The notes: a model not told the origin generated them from the letters alone. Shown: positions 24,520-34,396, numbered from the stretch's first letter. The stretch is DNA of 64,000 bases from Bradyrhizobium erythrophlei (GCA_900129675.1 FSRD01000001.1:795501-859500); one strand, 5' to 3'. Translations and numbers: made by a program.

Positions 24520-25323
24520 CTATGCTGAACCGAAGTGCCTGTCTTGTAGCGCCGTCATTATGATCCGCCGGTCGGTACCCGCGATGACGATCCTCGCGTC
24601 CATGGTTGCGATGAGTTCCTGTTCTTCACGCGCCCTCGATCCAGAGAACATCGTCCAGACGACCTCGACACCGTTATTTCTCGCCATCGCGCTTATCTCT
24701 CTGCATGCTTCGATCACCACTTTATGTGTGGTTTGGCCTGGCAGACCCAACGCATGCGCGAGATCGAAAGGACCAAGCATAATCGCGTCGATCCCAGGCA
24801 CCTTTACGATCTCATCCACCGCCTGAAGTGCTTCCGGTGATTCCAAAAGAAGCCAAACCGACGTCTCCTTGTTGCTCGCGATCGAGAAGTCTGACCAATC
24901 TCGAACCTGATGCCAGGTGGCCCGCGTGCCCGGACACGCGCCACGCGATCCTCCATTGGAGTTCCACGTGTACTTTGCTGCCGAGACAACGCTTCGTGCT
25001 TCAGCCGCGCTCTTCACGTTCGGAACGATCACCCCCATTGCCCCTGCGTCCAGTATACGCATTATGAAACTGGGCGTATGATCTGGAACGCGCACCAAGG
25101 GCGTGATGCCCGATGCTTCGGCCGCTCTGATCAAGTGAATCGCGGAATCAAAGCCAAAAGATCCGTGCTCGAAGTCGAGATACACGAAATCGAAACCCGT
25201 GGCGGCCGCCATTTCTACGATATCGGGGGAGTTGGTCTGAACACCAATTCCCAAGGCCACCTTACCCTCGTCGATCGCAAGTTTTGTCGCGTTCCGACGC
25301 GGACGCGTCTTTCCATAGCTCAT
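24520..25323 (-). CDS. HpcH/HpaI-family aldolase
   Basis: 267-residue class II pyruvate-type aldolase (4-hydroxy-2-oxo-heptanedioate, 2-keto-3-deoxy-rhamnonate or macrophomate-synthase-like group). Motifs are FDFVYLDFEHGSFGFDSAI (metal and substrate region), ITPLVRVPD, LDAGAMGVIVPNVKSAAEAR and PGIDAIMLGPFDLAHALGLP. The ATG at 25323 follows GGAGGG. These enzymes split 4-hydroxy-2-oxo acids at the end of meta or gentisate-like pathways. The next gene on the strand is an SDR. Confidence 0.88.
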   Translation of the reverse strand: MSYGKTRPRRNATKLAIDEGKVALGIGVQTNSPDIVEMAAATGFDFVYLDFEHGSFGFDSAIHLIRAAEASGITPLVRVPDHTPSFIMRILDAGAMGVIVPNVKSAAEARSVVSAAKYTWNSNGGSRGACPGTRATWHQVRDWSDFSIASNKETSVWLLLESPEALQAVDEIVKVPGIDAIMLGPFDLAHALGLPGQTTHKVVIEACREISAMARNNGVEVVWTMFSGSRAREEQELIATMDARIVIAGTDRRIIMTALQDRHFGSA

Positions 25324-25519
25324 ATGCTGAGCCCTCCATGATCGGTTTCGGAATGGATCACAGCTTTGCTATCACCGTCGCAAGGCTGGGACGCAATTCG
25401 ACGTTCAGAAAGCCGTGTTCGCAAGGCGCGAAGCAGCCAAGTCGATGCGTGGTTGCTGTCGAGGTCGGTTCACACGACAGCAGGAAGGTCGCTTATTAGA
25501 TGAAGACTTGATCGCGGCG

Positions 25520-26308
25520 CTAGAACATCCCGTGAATTGTACCGCCATCGATAACCAAGTTCTGGCCGACGATGGAATTCGCGTAGTCGCTGCAGAGCAA
25601 CGCGCAGAATGCCCCGAAATCGTCCGAATCCGCTAATCGTTTCGTCGGCATCCCAAAGAATTCGATGAGCCGCTGCTCCTCGAACGCGTAGCTGCTCCCA
25701 TTTCGCTCTGCCCGATCGGACAACATCTTCTCCAGACCCGGCGTCGCATGAAGGCCGGGAAGGAGATTGTTCAGAATGACGTTATCCTTCGCAAACCGCT
25801 TGGACAGCGCCACAGTATAATTTACTAGTGCCGATCTCGTCGGTCCGGATAGCAGCCTCAACTCGGTCGGGTGTTTGGCCGCGCCAGTCGCTATATTCAC
25901 GATACGGCCCCAGCGCCTGTCGGCCATTCCATCAACCGTGGCCTTCATCAATTCGATTGGTCCTACTAAGGTCGTCGTGACCGACCCGTACCAATCCTCC
26001 TCGCTAATTTCGCGGAAATCTTCGGTCGCTTTCGGCGGAGAGCACGTAATGACGAGAATATCTGGTTGAGGACAAGCCTTTAGGAGAGCCTGTCGTCCCT
26101 CGCGCGTCCCATGATCGGCAACGACAGGCGTCACCGAGGCGGTCGTCTCCCGGGCTATAGTCTCGGCCGCGTTGCGAAGACGCTCTTCTCCGCGAGCAGA
26201 AATAAAGAGCGTAACGCCCTCTCGAGCCAGCGCCATGGCGCTGCTGTATCCCAAACCGGCGCTGGCGCCCGCAATGATGGCTCGTCGATTCCGAATGCGA
26301 AGATCCAT
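25520..26308 (-). CDS. SDR-family protein with altered active site
   Basis: 262 residues. The Rossmann cofactor motif GASAGLGYSSAMAL is at about 15-28, with the NIATGA strand and C-terminal VIDGG signature. The place of the canonical YxxxK is occupied by SGPTRSALVNYT, so both catalytic Tyr and Lys seem replaced (Ser and Arg). Such SDRs exist as a divergent subgroup and may bind NAD(P) without classic reductase chemistry. The ATG at 26308 follows GGGGGA. Confidence 0.85.
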   Translation of the reverse strand: MDLRIRNRRAIIAGASAGLGYSSAMALAREGVTLFISARGEERLRNAAETIARETTASVTPVVADHGTREGRQALLKACPQPDILVITCSPPKATEDFREISEEDWYGSVTTTLVGPIELMKATVDGMADRRWGRIVNIATGAAKHPTELRLLSGPTRSALVNYTVALSKRFAKDNVILNNLLPGLHATPGLEKMLSDRAERNGSSYAFEEQRLIEFFGMPTKRLADSDDFGAFCALLCSDYANSIVGQNLVIDGGTIHGMF

Positions 26309-27272
26309 CAAATCCCCCAGCGTAACGGGTCGGCAACCGCTCCATCCTATTTCTCAAGTCGCGCGAGAGGGAGTTCCATAAGAGAGAACGGAGTGTTGCC
26401 TGGAAGGGAACGCAACGGCTGCTAGTGCGCTTCGTCCCAATCGCACATCGGAATATCGGAGCGAGGTAGTCCACCCTGACCTTAACAGCGACGATGCCTC
26501 CTTTTTCGAAAGCCCGGTGCAACGGCAAAGACTGATTACCCGACACCGTGGCTCGTCGCGCTCCATGGCGTATCCGACAGCTTCGATATGAAGAAGTCCG
26601 CCACCGCGCTTACCTTGGCTGGCATTCGCCGGGTTCGGGACGCTCCGCGGCACCCACGGAGCAGACCCACGTGGGCTCTTGTGATGTGCCCTTGCCAACG
26701 TTGTCGTCGTGCAAAGACTTTCTCTAGCCGGAATCGAATAGCAGGCCCTCGGCACGCTCCTCATCGGAAACTCTCGGCCCATCGTCGGCCGCCAATCGCG
26801 TCAACACTTCGGCCTCCAAGGCGGCACGTCGGGCGATGTGCGGGGCCTGTGCGCTCGCTACAGCTTTCTCTGGAGATGCTTCCATGCGATTTTACTGTTC
26901 CATCGGGTCGTATCCTGCGATCCGTTGCTCTCACGTTAAACCGTTCGCCATTTCCGAGCCATTTGCAATTCGCGGGCTCCCGTTCTTTCCGCGCGAAGGA
27001 TCGCGGCGCGGTTCGCGTCACCGAACTGGTGCCGCGGGGCCGTGCCTTCGGGGAAGCCCGCTTCCCCGAAATGATCAGGACCAACGTCTGGCAAGGCTCG
27101 ATGCGCCGCGAAAGCATACCTTTCGGCACTTGCCTCCTTTCGCAATCTGCGAAGATACGAGCGTGAGAGACGACTGGATCATCGAACCAAACAATCCGTA
27201 TTGCTTCAAAATCAACACAACGCGACGAGCGCTCGGCCCCAGACGTGAACGTAACCCGAGATTGGCGAGGAC
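26309..27272. other. 964-bp stretch without a supported gene
   Basis: No long frame with family character was found on either strand. A 53-codon minus frame (26724-26885, starting MEASPEKAVASAQAP and containing LTRLAADDGPRVSDEE) has plausible protein-like composition but no recognisable family. The region may be a decayed gene plus the promoter of the MHS transporter. Confidence 0.5.
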
Positions 27273-28634
27273 ATGGCACTGAAGTTGCTCTCCCGTTCGC
27301 GGACGAAGGGTGGTTGGAACGACCAGCATAGTCCCTTGGCGGCTCGTGCCGCGCTTGTCGGTTTTGTTGGCACAACGCTGGAGTACTATGACTTCATTAT
27401 TTACGGTGCCGCAGCGGCTTTGATCTTTCCAAAAGTCTTCTTCGTCAATCTCGACCCGACAACCGCAACCTTGCTATCTCTCCTCAGCTTCGGGATTGGC
27501 TTTGTTGCGCGTCCCGTCGGGGCAATCATCATTGGCCATTATGGCGACCGGCTTGGCCGCAAGACCGTTTTGCTGTTTACGCTATGTCTAATGGGCGGCT
27601 CGACGTTTGCGATCGGGCTGCTTCCGGACGCTAACACGATTGGCCATGCCGCTCCCGTGATACTCACCCTTCTTCGTCTTCTGCAGGGCCTTTCGGCGGC
27701 GGGAGAGCAGAGTGGATCGAACTCGCTTACGCTGGAGCATTCGACGCCAGGAAATCGCGCCTTCTTCAGCAGTTGGACACTGAGCGGGGTGCAAGCCGGA
27801 GCGATTCTTGCGAAGTTCGCGTTCATTCCGGTTTCCGCGCTTCCCGAGGAGCAGCTCCTGAGCTGGGGTTGGAGAATCCCCTTTCTGCTCAGTGCGATCG
27901 TCTTCGTCGTGGCCTATCGTACCCGTCGCGACATGCCCGAGACTCCATCCTTCGAGGCACTGAAAAAGGCAAACCAGGTCGAGCGCTATCCAGTCGTGGC
28001 GCTCCTTCGTGACTACTCGCCTGACGTACTTCGCGTTATCATCTGCTCGCTAATTTCCTGCATCAGTTCGCTGACGACGGTTTTCGCGCTTAGCTACGCC
28101 TCCCGCGAATTCAATGTGTCGGGCTACATCGTGCTCTGGGCTGGCGTAATCGGAAACGCCGTGGCTCTCTTCCTACAGCCGTTCTTTGCCATGCTTGGAG
28201 ATCGCATCGGCCGCAAGCCGGTGTTCGTGGTAGGCTCTCTTGGCTGTGCCATCATGGTTTTCCCCTACTTTCTCGCCATCTCCACCACCAACAGCATCAT
28301 CATTTTCATCGCCGCCAGTCTCCTTTCAGGCGTCGTCTATGCGGCAACGAGCGCAATCTGGCCATCCTTCTTTGGAGAGATGTTCGAAACGCGCGTGCGC
28401 TATTCTGGCATGGCCATCGGGACGAACTTCGGCTTCCTTGCCGCAGGATTCACTCCAGCCATAAGCCAGAGCCTGGTGGTCGCCGGTCCTTGGGGATGGA
28501 TCCCGGTCGCCGTCTTCATCGCATGCTGCTGCAGCGCGGCAGCTATCGCTGCAGCGACAGCTCGCGAGACGCTCCATACGCCGCTTGAACAACTCGGCAA
28601 GGCAAACTCCGAGCCCAAAAAAAGTCCTCGGTGA
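27273..28634 (+). CDS. MFS transporter, metabolite:H+ symporter (MHS/ShiA-ProP) family
   Basis: 453 residues. VGFVGTTLEYYDFIIYGAAA forms TM1, and the MHS hallmark GHYGDRLGRKTVLL lies between TM2 and TM3, with repeat-half partner GDRIGRKPVFVVG. GLSAAGEQSGSNSL sits in TM4-5. Twelve hydrophobic segments are expected. The family imports small carboxylates or aromatic acids with protons. It stands alone on the plus strand beside catabolic genes and is a candidate uptake system for an aromatic acid. Confidence 0.9.
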   Translation: MALKLLSRSRTKGGWNDQHSPLAARAALVGFVGTTLEYYDFIIYGAAAALIFPKVFFVNLDPTTATLLSLLSFGIGFVARPVGAIIIGHYGDRLGRKTVLLFTLCLMGGSTFAIGLLPDANTIGHAAPVILTLLRLLQGLSAAGEQSGSNSLTLEHSTPGNRAFFSSWTLSGVQAGAILAKFAFIPVSALPEEQLLSWGWRIPFLLSAIVFVVAYRTRRDMPETPSFEALKKANQVERYPVVALLRDYSPDVLRVIICSLISCISSLTTVFALSYASREFNVSGYIVLWAGVIGNAVALFLQPFFAMLGDRIGRKPVFVVGSLGCAIMVFPYFLAISTTNSIIIFIAASLLSGVVYAATSAIWPSFFGEMFETRVRYSGMAIGTNFGFLAAGFTPAISQSLVVAGPWGWIPVAVFIACCCSAAAIAAATARETLHTPLEQLGKANSEPKKSPR

Positions 28635-28963
28635 CGCCCGGAGAAATCTGGTCTGGTCCTCCGGCAATTTCGCGGGAATGCGCAAGTTTACTTCGCAACG
28701 GCACCTCACGGAGGATACTTCCAATGGAGCAGATGATCTGGTTGGCACCGTGGGTGCTGACTGAACTTTGGCTTTCAGCTTTCGAGACTCTGATGAGCGT
28801 TGTTGCTCCACTAAGGAAGAATGTGACGCATCCCTCGTCACGCCACTGAGATCTATGGGGACCGTACCATATTCCAACAATCCTGAACCGATGACTTTCA
28901 ATCATTGCTGTTTCGAAATGGCTCCAACGACTGCACTATCCCACAGATACAAGGAGGAATCAC
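28635..28963. other. intergenic stretch, no recognisable gene
   Basis: 329 bp between the MHS transporter and the NTF2-like gene. I see no gene or strong dyad. Its end supplies a strong AAGGAGGA seven bases or so before the ATG at 28964. Confidence 0.55.
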
Positions 28964-29377
28964 ATGATTGAGAATGCCAACAAGAAGAGCTTCCCTCCAT
29001 CCGCGGGCGCAGATGTGAGTGGTATCGAGACGCTGCTCAACCGCAATCTTCCGGAAGTTTTCGGTGAGGGTGATCCGGCTCGCCGAAGGGCCGCTATCCA
29101 AGAACTATACACCGACGATTGTGTACTGTACGTGCCGCCCGGTACATTCGTCGGTCACGACGCGTTGGACAAGTTCGCCGGCGATCTCCGAGCGACGCAT
29201 CCCCATTATATTTATACGCCTCATGGCGCGCCCCAAGTTCTGCACAATTCGGGGCGCTTAGCGTGGGGCTCGGGGCCGAAAGGTGAAAAGCCCCTGTACA
29301 CCGGTGTGGATTTCATCATCGCACGGGACGGCAAGATCGCGGCTCTTTATGTTTACCTCGACTCGCCGCCCGCATAA
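28964..29377 (+). CDS. NTF2/SnoaL-like protein
   Basis: 137-residue SnoaL_2-type protein. An N-terminal helix (LLNRNLPEVF, AAIQELYTDDCVLYVPP) is followed by strands GVDFIIARDGKIAALYVYLD. A very strong ribosome binding site precedes it. Likely a small-molecule isomerase, dehydratase or binding protein; it stands alone. Confidence 0.75.
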   Translation: MIENANKKSFPPSAGADVSGIETLLNRNLPEVFGEGDPARRRAAIQELYTDDCVLYVPPGTFVGHDALDKFAGDLRATHPHYIYTPHGAPQVLHNSGRLAWGSGPKGEKPLYTGVDFIIARDGKIAALYVYLDSPPA

Positions 29378-29644
29378 TCGGCGAGGCGGAACAAGCCCTC
29401 CTTGTGAGCAACGGGCATCCGCCCTTCCTCCAATGGGCGGGTCGCCTCAGTTCCAGGGACGACCCTGACTAGCTTCTACAGATCCTCATTGGAATTCGTT
29501 TCGCTGGGCTTCTTGACCTCGAAGAGATGGCTGTCGCGCCCGACCCTGCCGTCGATGATCTGGAGTGAACCAAGCATTATGTGGGCCAGGACGTGGGGCT
29601 GGTCAATGCAATGATGGTCGTTGCCCGGGCGCCGGACAGGCCGG

Positions 29645-30568
29645 TCAGTTCGTCGCCGAGGACGGATCCTTCTCGGTCTTCTTCATGGCCGCCGCCGGCT
29701 TCTTGGCCTTCTCAATCGGGGCATAGAGGGAGACCGGACCCGGCTCGAGGATCGTCGCCGGCGCGTTCTTAGTATCAACGGGCGCGATAGCGGTGCTGTC
29801 GGTATCGGCGAGGAATTTATCGAGCATGGCCTGGATCGAGTTCTTGGCGGCGTCCGGCCCGGTGTCGCGCATGTCGTCGTGCCGGAAGTCGGTGTTCACA
29901 ACCGTGATGCCGGCGTTCTCGCACTGCTCCTCGTCCGGAATGACGCCGGGATCAGGCTTGAACTGTGTGTCCTTGGAGCGGAACGATAGAATCTTGAACT
30001 TGCCGTCGGTCAGGAATGGCACGCGCAGATTGTCCAGCGTGACGACCTTCTTGATCTCGTCGGGATACTGCTTGGCGAAATACATCGAGATATCGCCGCC
30101 CATCGAATGGCCGACCATGGTCAGCCCGTCGTAGTCGGCATTCGGCTGGACCTTCTTCATCTCCTCGACGGCGAATTTAATGTTGGCCACGCCGCGCTGA
30201 ATCTGCGGCAGACGGCCGACATAGACCTCGCCGACCTTGGTCACCATCGGCGCATCGGTCGGCAGGTCATGCTGAATGCTGATCACCAGATAGCCGCGCG
30301 CGGCGAACACGCTCGAGAGGAACGAATACTCGGTGAACTTGGCGGTGTTGCCGTGATTGAGGATCGCCACCGGCAGCTTGATCATGCCGGCAGTGGCCTG
30401 CATCTCCTTGTCACGGCGCACGGCGACATCGACTTCAACCGGGCGGTTGTCGCGGGTTGGATCCTTGAACCCGATGGTTTCATGACGGATCGCCAACTTG
30501 CTGGCCGTGAGATGGGCCGCTGTGACCAGCACGGAAAGTAAAAGCAGAACAGTGATTCCACGTTTCAT
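29645..30568 (-). CDS. exported alpha/beta hydrolase
   Basis: 307 residues. The N-terminal hydrophobic segment ITVLLLLSVLVTAAHLTA is probably a signal peptide or anchor. The catalytic elbow GHSMGG places Ser155, preceded by the oxyanion region AILNHGN near residue 70. It belongs to the platelet-activating-factor acetylhydrolase / dienelactone-hydrolase-like esterases. The Lys/Ala-rich tail (about 285-307) is low complexity. Role unknown, probably extracytoplasmic ester hydrolysis. Confidence 0.8.
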   Translation of the reverse strand: MKRGITVLLLLSVLVTAAHLTASKLAIRHETIGFKDPTRDNRPVEVDVAVRRDKEMQATAGMIKLPVAILNHGNTAKFTEYSFLSSVFAARGYLVISIQHDLPTDAPMVTKVGEVYVGRLPQIQRGVANIKFAVEEMKKVQPNADYDGLTMVGHSMGGDISMYFAKQYPDEIKKVVTLDNLRVPFLTDGKFKILSFRSKDTQFKPDPGVIPDEEQCENAGITVVNTDFRHDDMRDTGPDAAKNSIQAMLDKFLADTDSTAIAPVDTKNAPATILEPGPVSLYAPIEKAKKPAAAMKKTEKDPSSATN

Positions 30569-30621
30569 GACGTCCTCTGGGCGTGCACCTTCTTCGGGGC
30601 TGATCGGCTCATTCCAATTTC

Positions 30622-31764
30622 CTAGTTGGCGTCCTTCGAAAACACGATGGTGCTGCTGGCCGCGAACATGCCTCCTACCCCGTGAGCGACCGAGATCTTC
30701 ACGTCAGGGACCTGAGCCGCGGCGATCCCACGCACTTGTCTGACCGACTCCTGCAGGGCGTACATGCCGTACATGCCGGAGTGCATGTAACTCAGTCCGC
30801 CGCCATTGGTGTTCATCGGCAGCTTGCCGCCCGGCGCGGTATTGCGTTCGCGGATGAATGCGGCCGCATCCCCTGGCTTGCAGAAGCCTAGATCTTCCAA
30901 GCCGTAGAGCGGCAGATGTGCAAAAGCGTCGTAGATCATCAAGTGATCGACATCGGAGTGCGTGATGCCAGCGGACTTGAAGGCTTCGTGACCGGAAACC
31001 CTGAAGGCACGCGACGTGGTGAAATCCTCCATTTGGCTCACCATCGGAGTTTCGACACTTTCTCCCGTACCGACGATGTAAACCGGCCGACCGAAGTCCT
31101 TGGCGCGTTCGGCCGACGTGAGGATCAGCGCTCCGCCGCCATCGGTCACGAGACAGCACATCAGCAACCGAAACGGGTAGGAGATCATCCGCGAGTTCAT
31201 CACGTCACTCACCGAGATCGGGTTCTTGATGGTGGCGCGGGGATTCTTCGCGGCCCATTCGCGTTGGACCACCGCCACTTCCGCGAGCGCGTCCTCACCT
31301 AGCCCGTTCTTTTTCAGGTATCTCAGAACGGGCACCGTGAACATTGTCGCCGGGCCCGTGGTGCCATAGGGAGTTTCGAACTGCTGAAGCAGACTACCTC
31401 GGATCGGTACCGGAAATCCCGCTGCTGCGATACCGGACCGTCCGCTTTCACCATGGGTAATGAGCACGGTCCGGCACAAGCCTGCTTCAATGGCTGCCGT
31501 TGCGTGCCGAACATGCATGAGGAATGAGCATCCACCTACACCGGTGGCATCGATCCAGGTTGGCGTGATGCCCAAATAGTGCGCGAGCGACTCGGGACTT
31601 TCACCTGCCGTGGCGATTCCGTCGATGTCCGAAATGGAGATTCCTGCGTCGCGGACCGCATTGAGCGCCGCGTCGGCGTGCAGTTGAATTTGGGACATGT
31701 TCGGAATGACGCCGAGCTGCGTCGTCTCGGCGGCACCTACGACCGCTGCTCTGGATCGCTTCAT
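30622..31764 (-). CDS. thiolase-like protein (SCP-x/Ltp2 type)
   Basis: 380 residues from the ATG at 31764 after GGAGGCG; a longer frame to 31872 is rejected. It is a thiolase-fold protein of the lipid-transfer/SCP-x group: AAVVGAAETTQLG, GVGGCSFLMHVRHATAAIE, HGESG, LMIYDAFAHLPLYGLEDLGF, NTNGGGLSYMHSGMYGMYAL. It follows the DUF35 gene after a single base. Thiolase plus DUF35 pairs act as complexes, including the steroid side-chain retro-aldolase Ltp2-ChsH2, so aldolase rather than acyl transfer chemistry is possible. Confidence 0.85.
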   Translation of the reverse strand: MKRSRAAVVGAAETTQLGVIPNMSQIQLHADAALNAVRDAGISISDIDGIATAGESPESLAHYLGITPTWIDATGVGGCSFLMHVRHATAAIEAGLCRTVLITHGESGRSGIAAAGFPVPIRGSLLQQFETPYGTTGPATMFTVPVLRYLKKNGLGEDALAEVAVVQREWAAKNPRATIKNPISVSDVMNSRMISYPFRLLMCCLVTDGGGALILTSAERAKDFGRPVYIVGTGESVETPMVSQMEDFTTSRAFRVSGHEAFKSAGITHSDVDHLMIYDAFAHLPLYGLEDLGFCKPGDAAAFIRERNTAPGGKLPMNTNGGGLSYMHSGMYGMYALQESVRQVRGIAAAQVPDVKISVAHGVGGMFAASSTIVFSKDAN

Positions 31765-31765
31765 A

Positions 31766-32176
31766 TCACGCCTCCGAAGGTTTAAAGAGAGGAAGAGTGA
31801 TCTCCTCGTTCTGCTTGGCAAAAGCGACCTCGAGCAGCATGTCGAGACGGAGAGCTTCCGGCGTCTGTGCACAGCCGGTAATGTTTGTCATCATTCTGGG
31901 GCCTTCCTCGAGTTGCACTACGGCAATCGCGTAGGGAGCCTCGAATCCAGGGATCGATCGCTGCGAAATAACGTAGCTGTAAAGCGATGCCCGGCCGCTG
32001 GCGGCGAATGTCTCGATCTCCGCGCTGGAACACTTGGGACAGAAGGGACGAGGCGGGAAATACGCGTGGGCGCAATGGACACATCGTTGGAGTCGCAATT
32101 CTCCCTGTCGCGTGCCTTCCCAGAAGTGGGCAGTTTCGGGTGTGGGGACGGGTAGCGGTCTCTTCTGATCTTTCAT
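31766..32176 (-). CDS. DUF35 / OB-fold acyl-CoA-associated zinc-ribbon protein
   Basis: 136 residues. The N-terminal rubredoxin-like zinc ribbon is clear (CVHCAHAYFPPRPFCPKC), followed by an OB-fold (GRASLYSYVISQRSIPGFEA, PYAIAVVQLEEGPRMMTNI). These proteins bind CoA ester and partner thiolase-like enzymes. The ATG at 32176 is chosen over the upstream TTG at 32212. Its stop is one base from the start of the thiolase-like gene, so the pair is translationally coupled. Confidence 0.9.
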   Translation of the reverse strand: MKDQKRPLPVPTPETAHFWEGTRQGELRLQRCVHCAHAYFPPRPFCPKCSSAEIETFAASGRASLYSYVISQRSIPGFEAPYAIAVVQLEEGPRMMTNITGCAQTPEALRLDMLLEVAFAKQNEEITLPLFKPSEA

Positions 32177-32212
32177 TTGAGTTCGTACTCCGGAGGAATT
32201 TTCGGCAATCAA

Positions 32213-33803
32213 TCAAGCTAGGTCGTCGAGCTTCCCGTCAGCTACCATCTCTCTCAGCGCGACTTTTCGGATCTTTCCGCTTGGAGTGAGCGGAAACGCT
32301 TCGGTTCGGAAATATTTGGTCGGGATCTTGTATTTGGACGATCCGACTTGCACAGTGATCGGAAAGTTCAGCCGCAGTGACATTTCCACCCCTGACCGCA
32401 GCAGCGACTAACTCCCCGAAGTGATCATCCTTGATCCCGAAGACGGCCACCTCGGATACGGCAGGATGGGAAAGGAGAATTCGCTCGACTTCCGCAGGAT
32501 AGATGTTTTCGCCGCCTCGGATAATCATGTCCTTGAGACGCCCACCGGAGAGCACCAGCTTTCCGTCCCGCCGGACTTGACCGAGGTCGCCTGTCTTCAA
32601 CCAACCATCGGCGTCAATTGCTTTTTGCGTCTCGCCGTCGTTAGCGAAATAGCCCCGCATAATTGAGGGACTGTTGATGTGAACTTCGCCTATCGCGTCG
32701 TGGCCGAGTATCGCGCCGCTTTCCGGATCCGCAATCCGAACGCCGTATTCTGGCAAGGGTCGGCCCGCGGTCTCGAAGCGGTCTGGATCGTCGGGCTCCG
32801 GACAGCAGGCGAGCCCCGTAGATTCGGTCAGTCCGTACACCTGGACCAGTCCCGGAATGGGAAACTCAGCAGCGCATCGCCGCAACAGTTCTGGCTCGAC
32901 GTCCGCTCCTCCGCAGGTGCCGACTCTGAGCGACGACAGGTCGAACTCGTTCCTTCGAGGGTGCTCGAGCATGATTCGCAATGACGTAGGAACGGCAACG
33001 TGGACCGTCGCCCGATGGCGCTCGATAACCTCGAACATTTCGACGGCATCGAACGCTTCGAGTCCAAGGAATGTTGCACCAGCAGCGAGGCAGCCCGGGA
33101 TCGCGACACAGAAAGACGCCGAATGGAACATAGGGACGATGGAGGTAATACGATCGTCGGATCCAATCTTCAGCCTGGAGAAGACCGCGCGACCGTCGGC
33201 CATGACGCCCTGATGCGTTAGCATGGCCCCCTTCGGAAAGCCCGTAGTGCCTGATGTGTAGATGATCGCCGCGTCGTCTTCACCTCGGATGGGCGGAAGG
33301 GCGGTGCTCGAAGCAGCTCCCTCGGCGAGGAGGTCTTCGATGCTGAGACACTCCTCTGCGCGCCCACCGATGACGATCTTGCTACGGAGGTCCTTGCTCT
33401 GCTTCGCAGCCTCTCGAATCAAGTCGAGATACTTGTTCGTCCTGAAGGCGGGCGTGAAAAATATGGCGCGAGCCTTGGAATGCACCAAGGCGTAGGTGAG
33501 GTCATCGAGCTTGTAATAAGTGTTCAGGGGGACCAAGACCATTCCGGCCTTGGCGACCGCTAACTGAACAATCGGCCAATGGATTGAATTCTGGGCTAGT
33601 ATCGCGATATTGTCTCCAGGCGCGAAGCCAAGGTTCAGAAGGGCCTTGGCCAAGGCCTCAGTTTTGTCGTTCCAATGCCCAAATGAGAGCGATCCTTCGG
33701 GAAAAACGAAGGCGTCTTTGTTAGGACTGTGCCTGGCGACTGCGGCCAAAGCGGTTACCGGGGTATCGAACGCAACTTTCTCTGCGCGCTGAGCCATTGT
33801 CAT
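32213..33803 (-). pseudogene. acyl-CoA synthetase (AMP-forming) with one frameshift near the C-terminus
   Basis: Class I adenylate-forming ligase. The AMP motif IIYTSGTTGFPKGAMLTHQG, the GLTEST region, and GDLGQVRRDGKLVLSGGRLKD with IIRGGENIYPAE are all present. Near 32336-32340 one extra base shifts the frame after HCASRIV. The next frame continues correctly as KYKIPTKYF, PLTPSGKIRKVALREM and ends at 32213. The shifted product (stop at 32238) lacks the catalytic lysine of SGKIRK. It is a single-base lesion or sequencing error. Same strand and likely same operon as DUF35 and thiolase. Confidence 0.75.
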
Positions 33804-33845
33804 CCATCGGCGTAATCGGAGTCGGTCGTGGATCTAGTGATCTGT

Positions 33846-33862
33846 ACCCGCCCGTGGCGGGT
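33846..33862 (-). terminator. hairpin downstream of the MaoC gene
   Basis: ACCCGCC, three bases, GGCGGGT: a 7-bp GC-rich perfect stem in the spacer between maoC-like (ends 33935) and the acyl-CoA synthetase. No T-tract, so only a weak terminator candidate. Confidence 0.35.
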
Positions 33863-33934
33863 CGCCCCCGCCGTTTGATATTGGCTGTCTCTCGGCGCCG
33901 GTCGTGATTCGCGACTGGCGACCCAGCATGCCGC

Positions 33935-34396
33935 CTAGGCTGCGCCGGCCATGAGCAAAGCCTGATCGTAGGTGAGCACCGTTTCGTCCTTTTGGTTCTT
34001 GACGGTGATGGTCATCGAGACCACGCCACGATCGTTCTTTTTGCCGCTCTGCCGGACTTCGGTGATCGTGGCGGCAGTCAACACGGTGTCTCCGAACCTA
34101 ACGGGATTTGAGAAGCGAACCTTGTCCATGCCGAGAAAGCCGATCGTCGTTCCTTCGAATAGACCAGTGCCGTTCATCTGCCCCGATGTGATCGCGAGGG
34201 TCAGAAGTCCGTGCGCAATGCGCGTGCCGAACTGGCTCTTCTTGGCGTGCAGTTCGTTGAGATGGACGGGGTTGAAGTCGCCGGACAACCCCGCGAATAG
34301 GCTGACATCCCCGCTCTCGACCGTTCGACCGACGGTTTCGATGACTTCGCCCACCTTGAATTCATTCCAGTAACGCGCGTTGCGCCCCTTCTGCAT
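33935..34396 (-). CDS. MaoC-like (R)-specific enoyl-CoA hydratase
   Basis: 153-residue hot-dog-fold hydratase. The catalytic motif is visible as FAGLSGDFNPVHLNE followed by GTRIAHGLLT (Asp and His of the hydratase 2 motif). It hydrates 2-enoyl-CoA to (R)-3-hydroxyacyl-CoA. Its position with acyl-CoA ligase, DUF35 and thiolase genes makes a beta-oxidation-like side-chain pathway. Confidence 0.9.
   Translation of the reverse strand: MQKGRNARYWNEFKVGEVIETVGRTVESGDVSLFAGLSGDFNPVHLNELHAKKSQFGTRIAHGLLTLAITSGQMNGTGLFEGTTIGFLGMDKVRFSNPVRFGDTVLTAATITEVRQSGKKNDRGVVSMTITVKNQKDETVLTYDQALLMAGAA

Noticed and set aside
26724..26885. 53-codon minus frame in the gap upstream of the MHS transporter
   Set aside because: Protein-like composition but no ribosome binding site of note and no family recognised; short frames of this size are common in GC-rich DNA.
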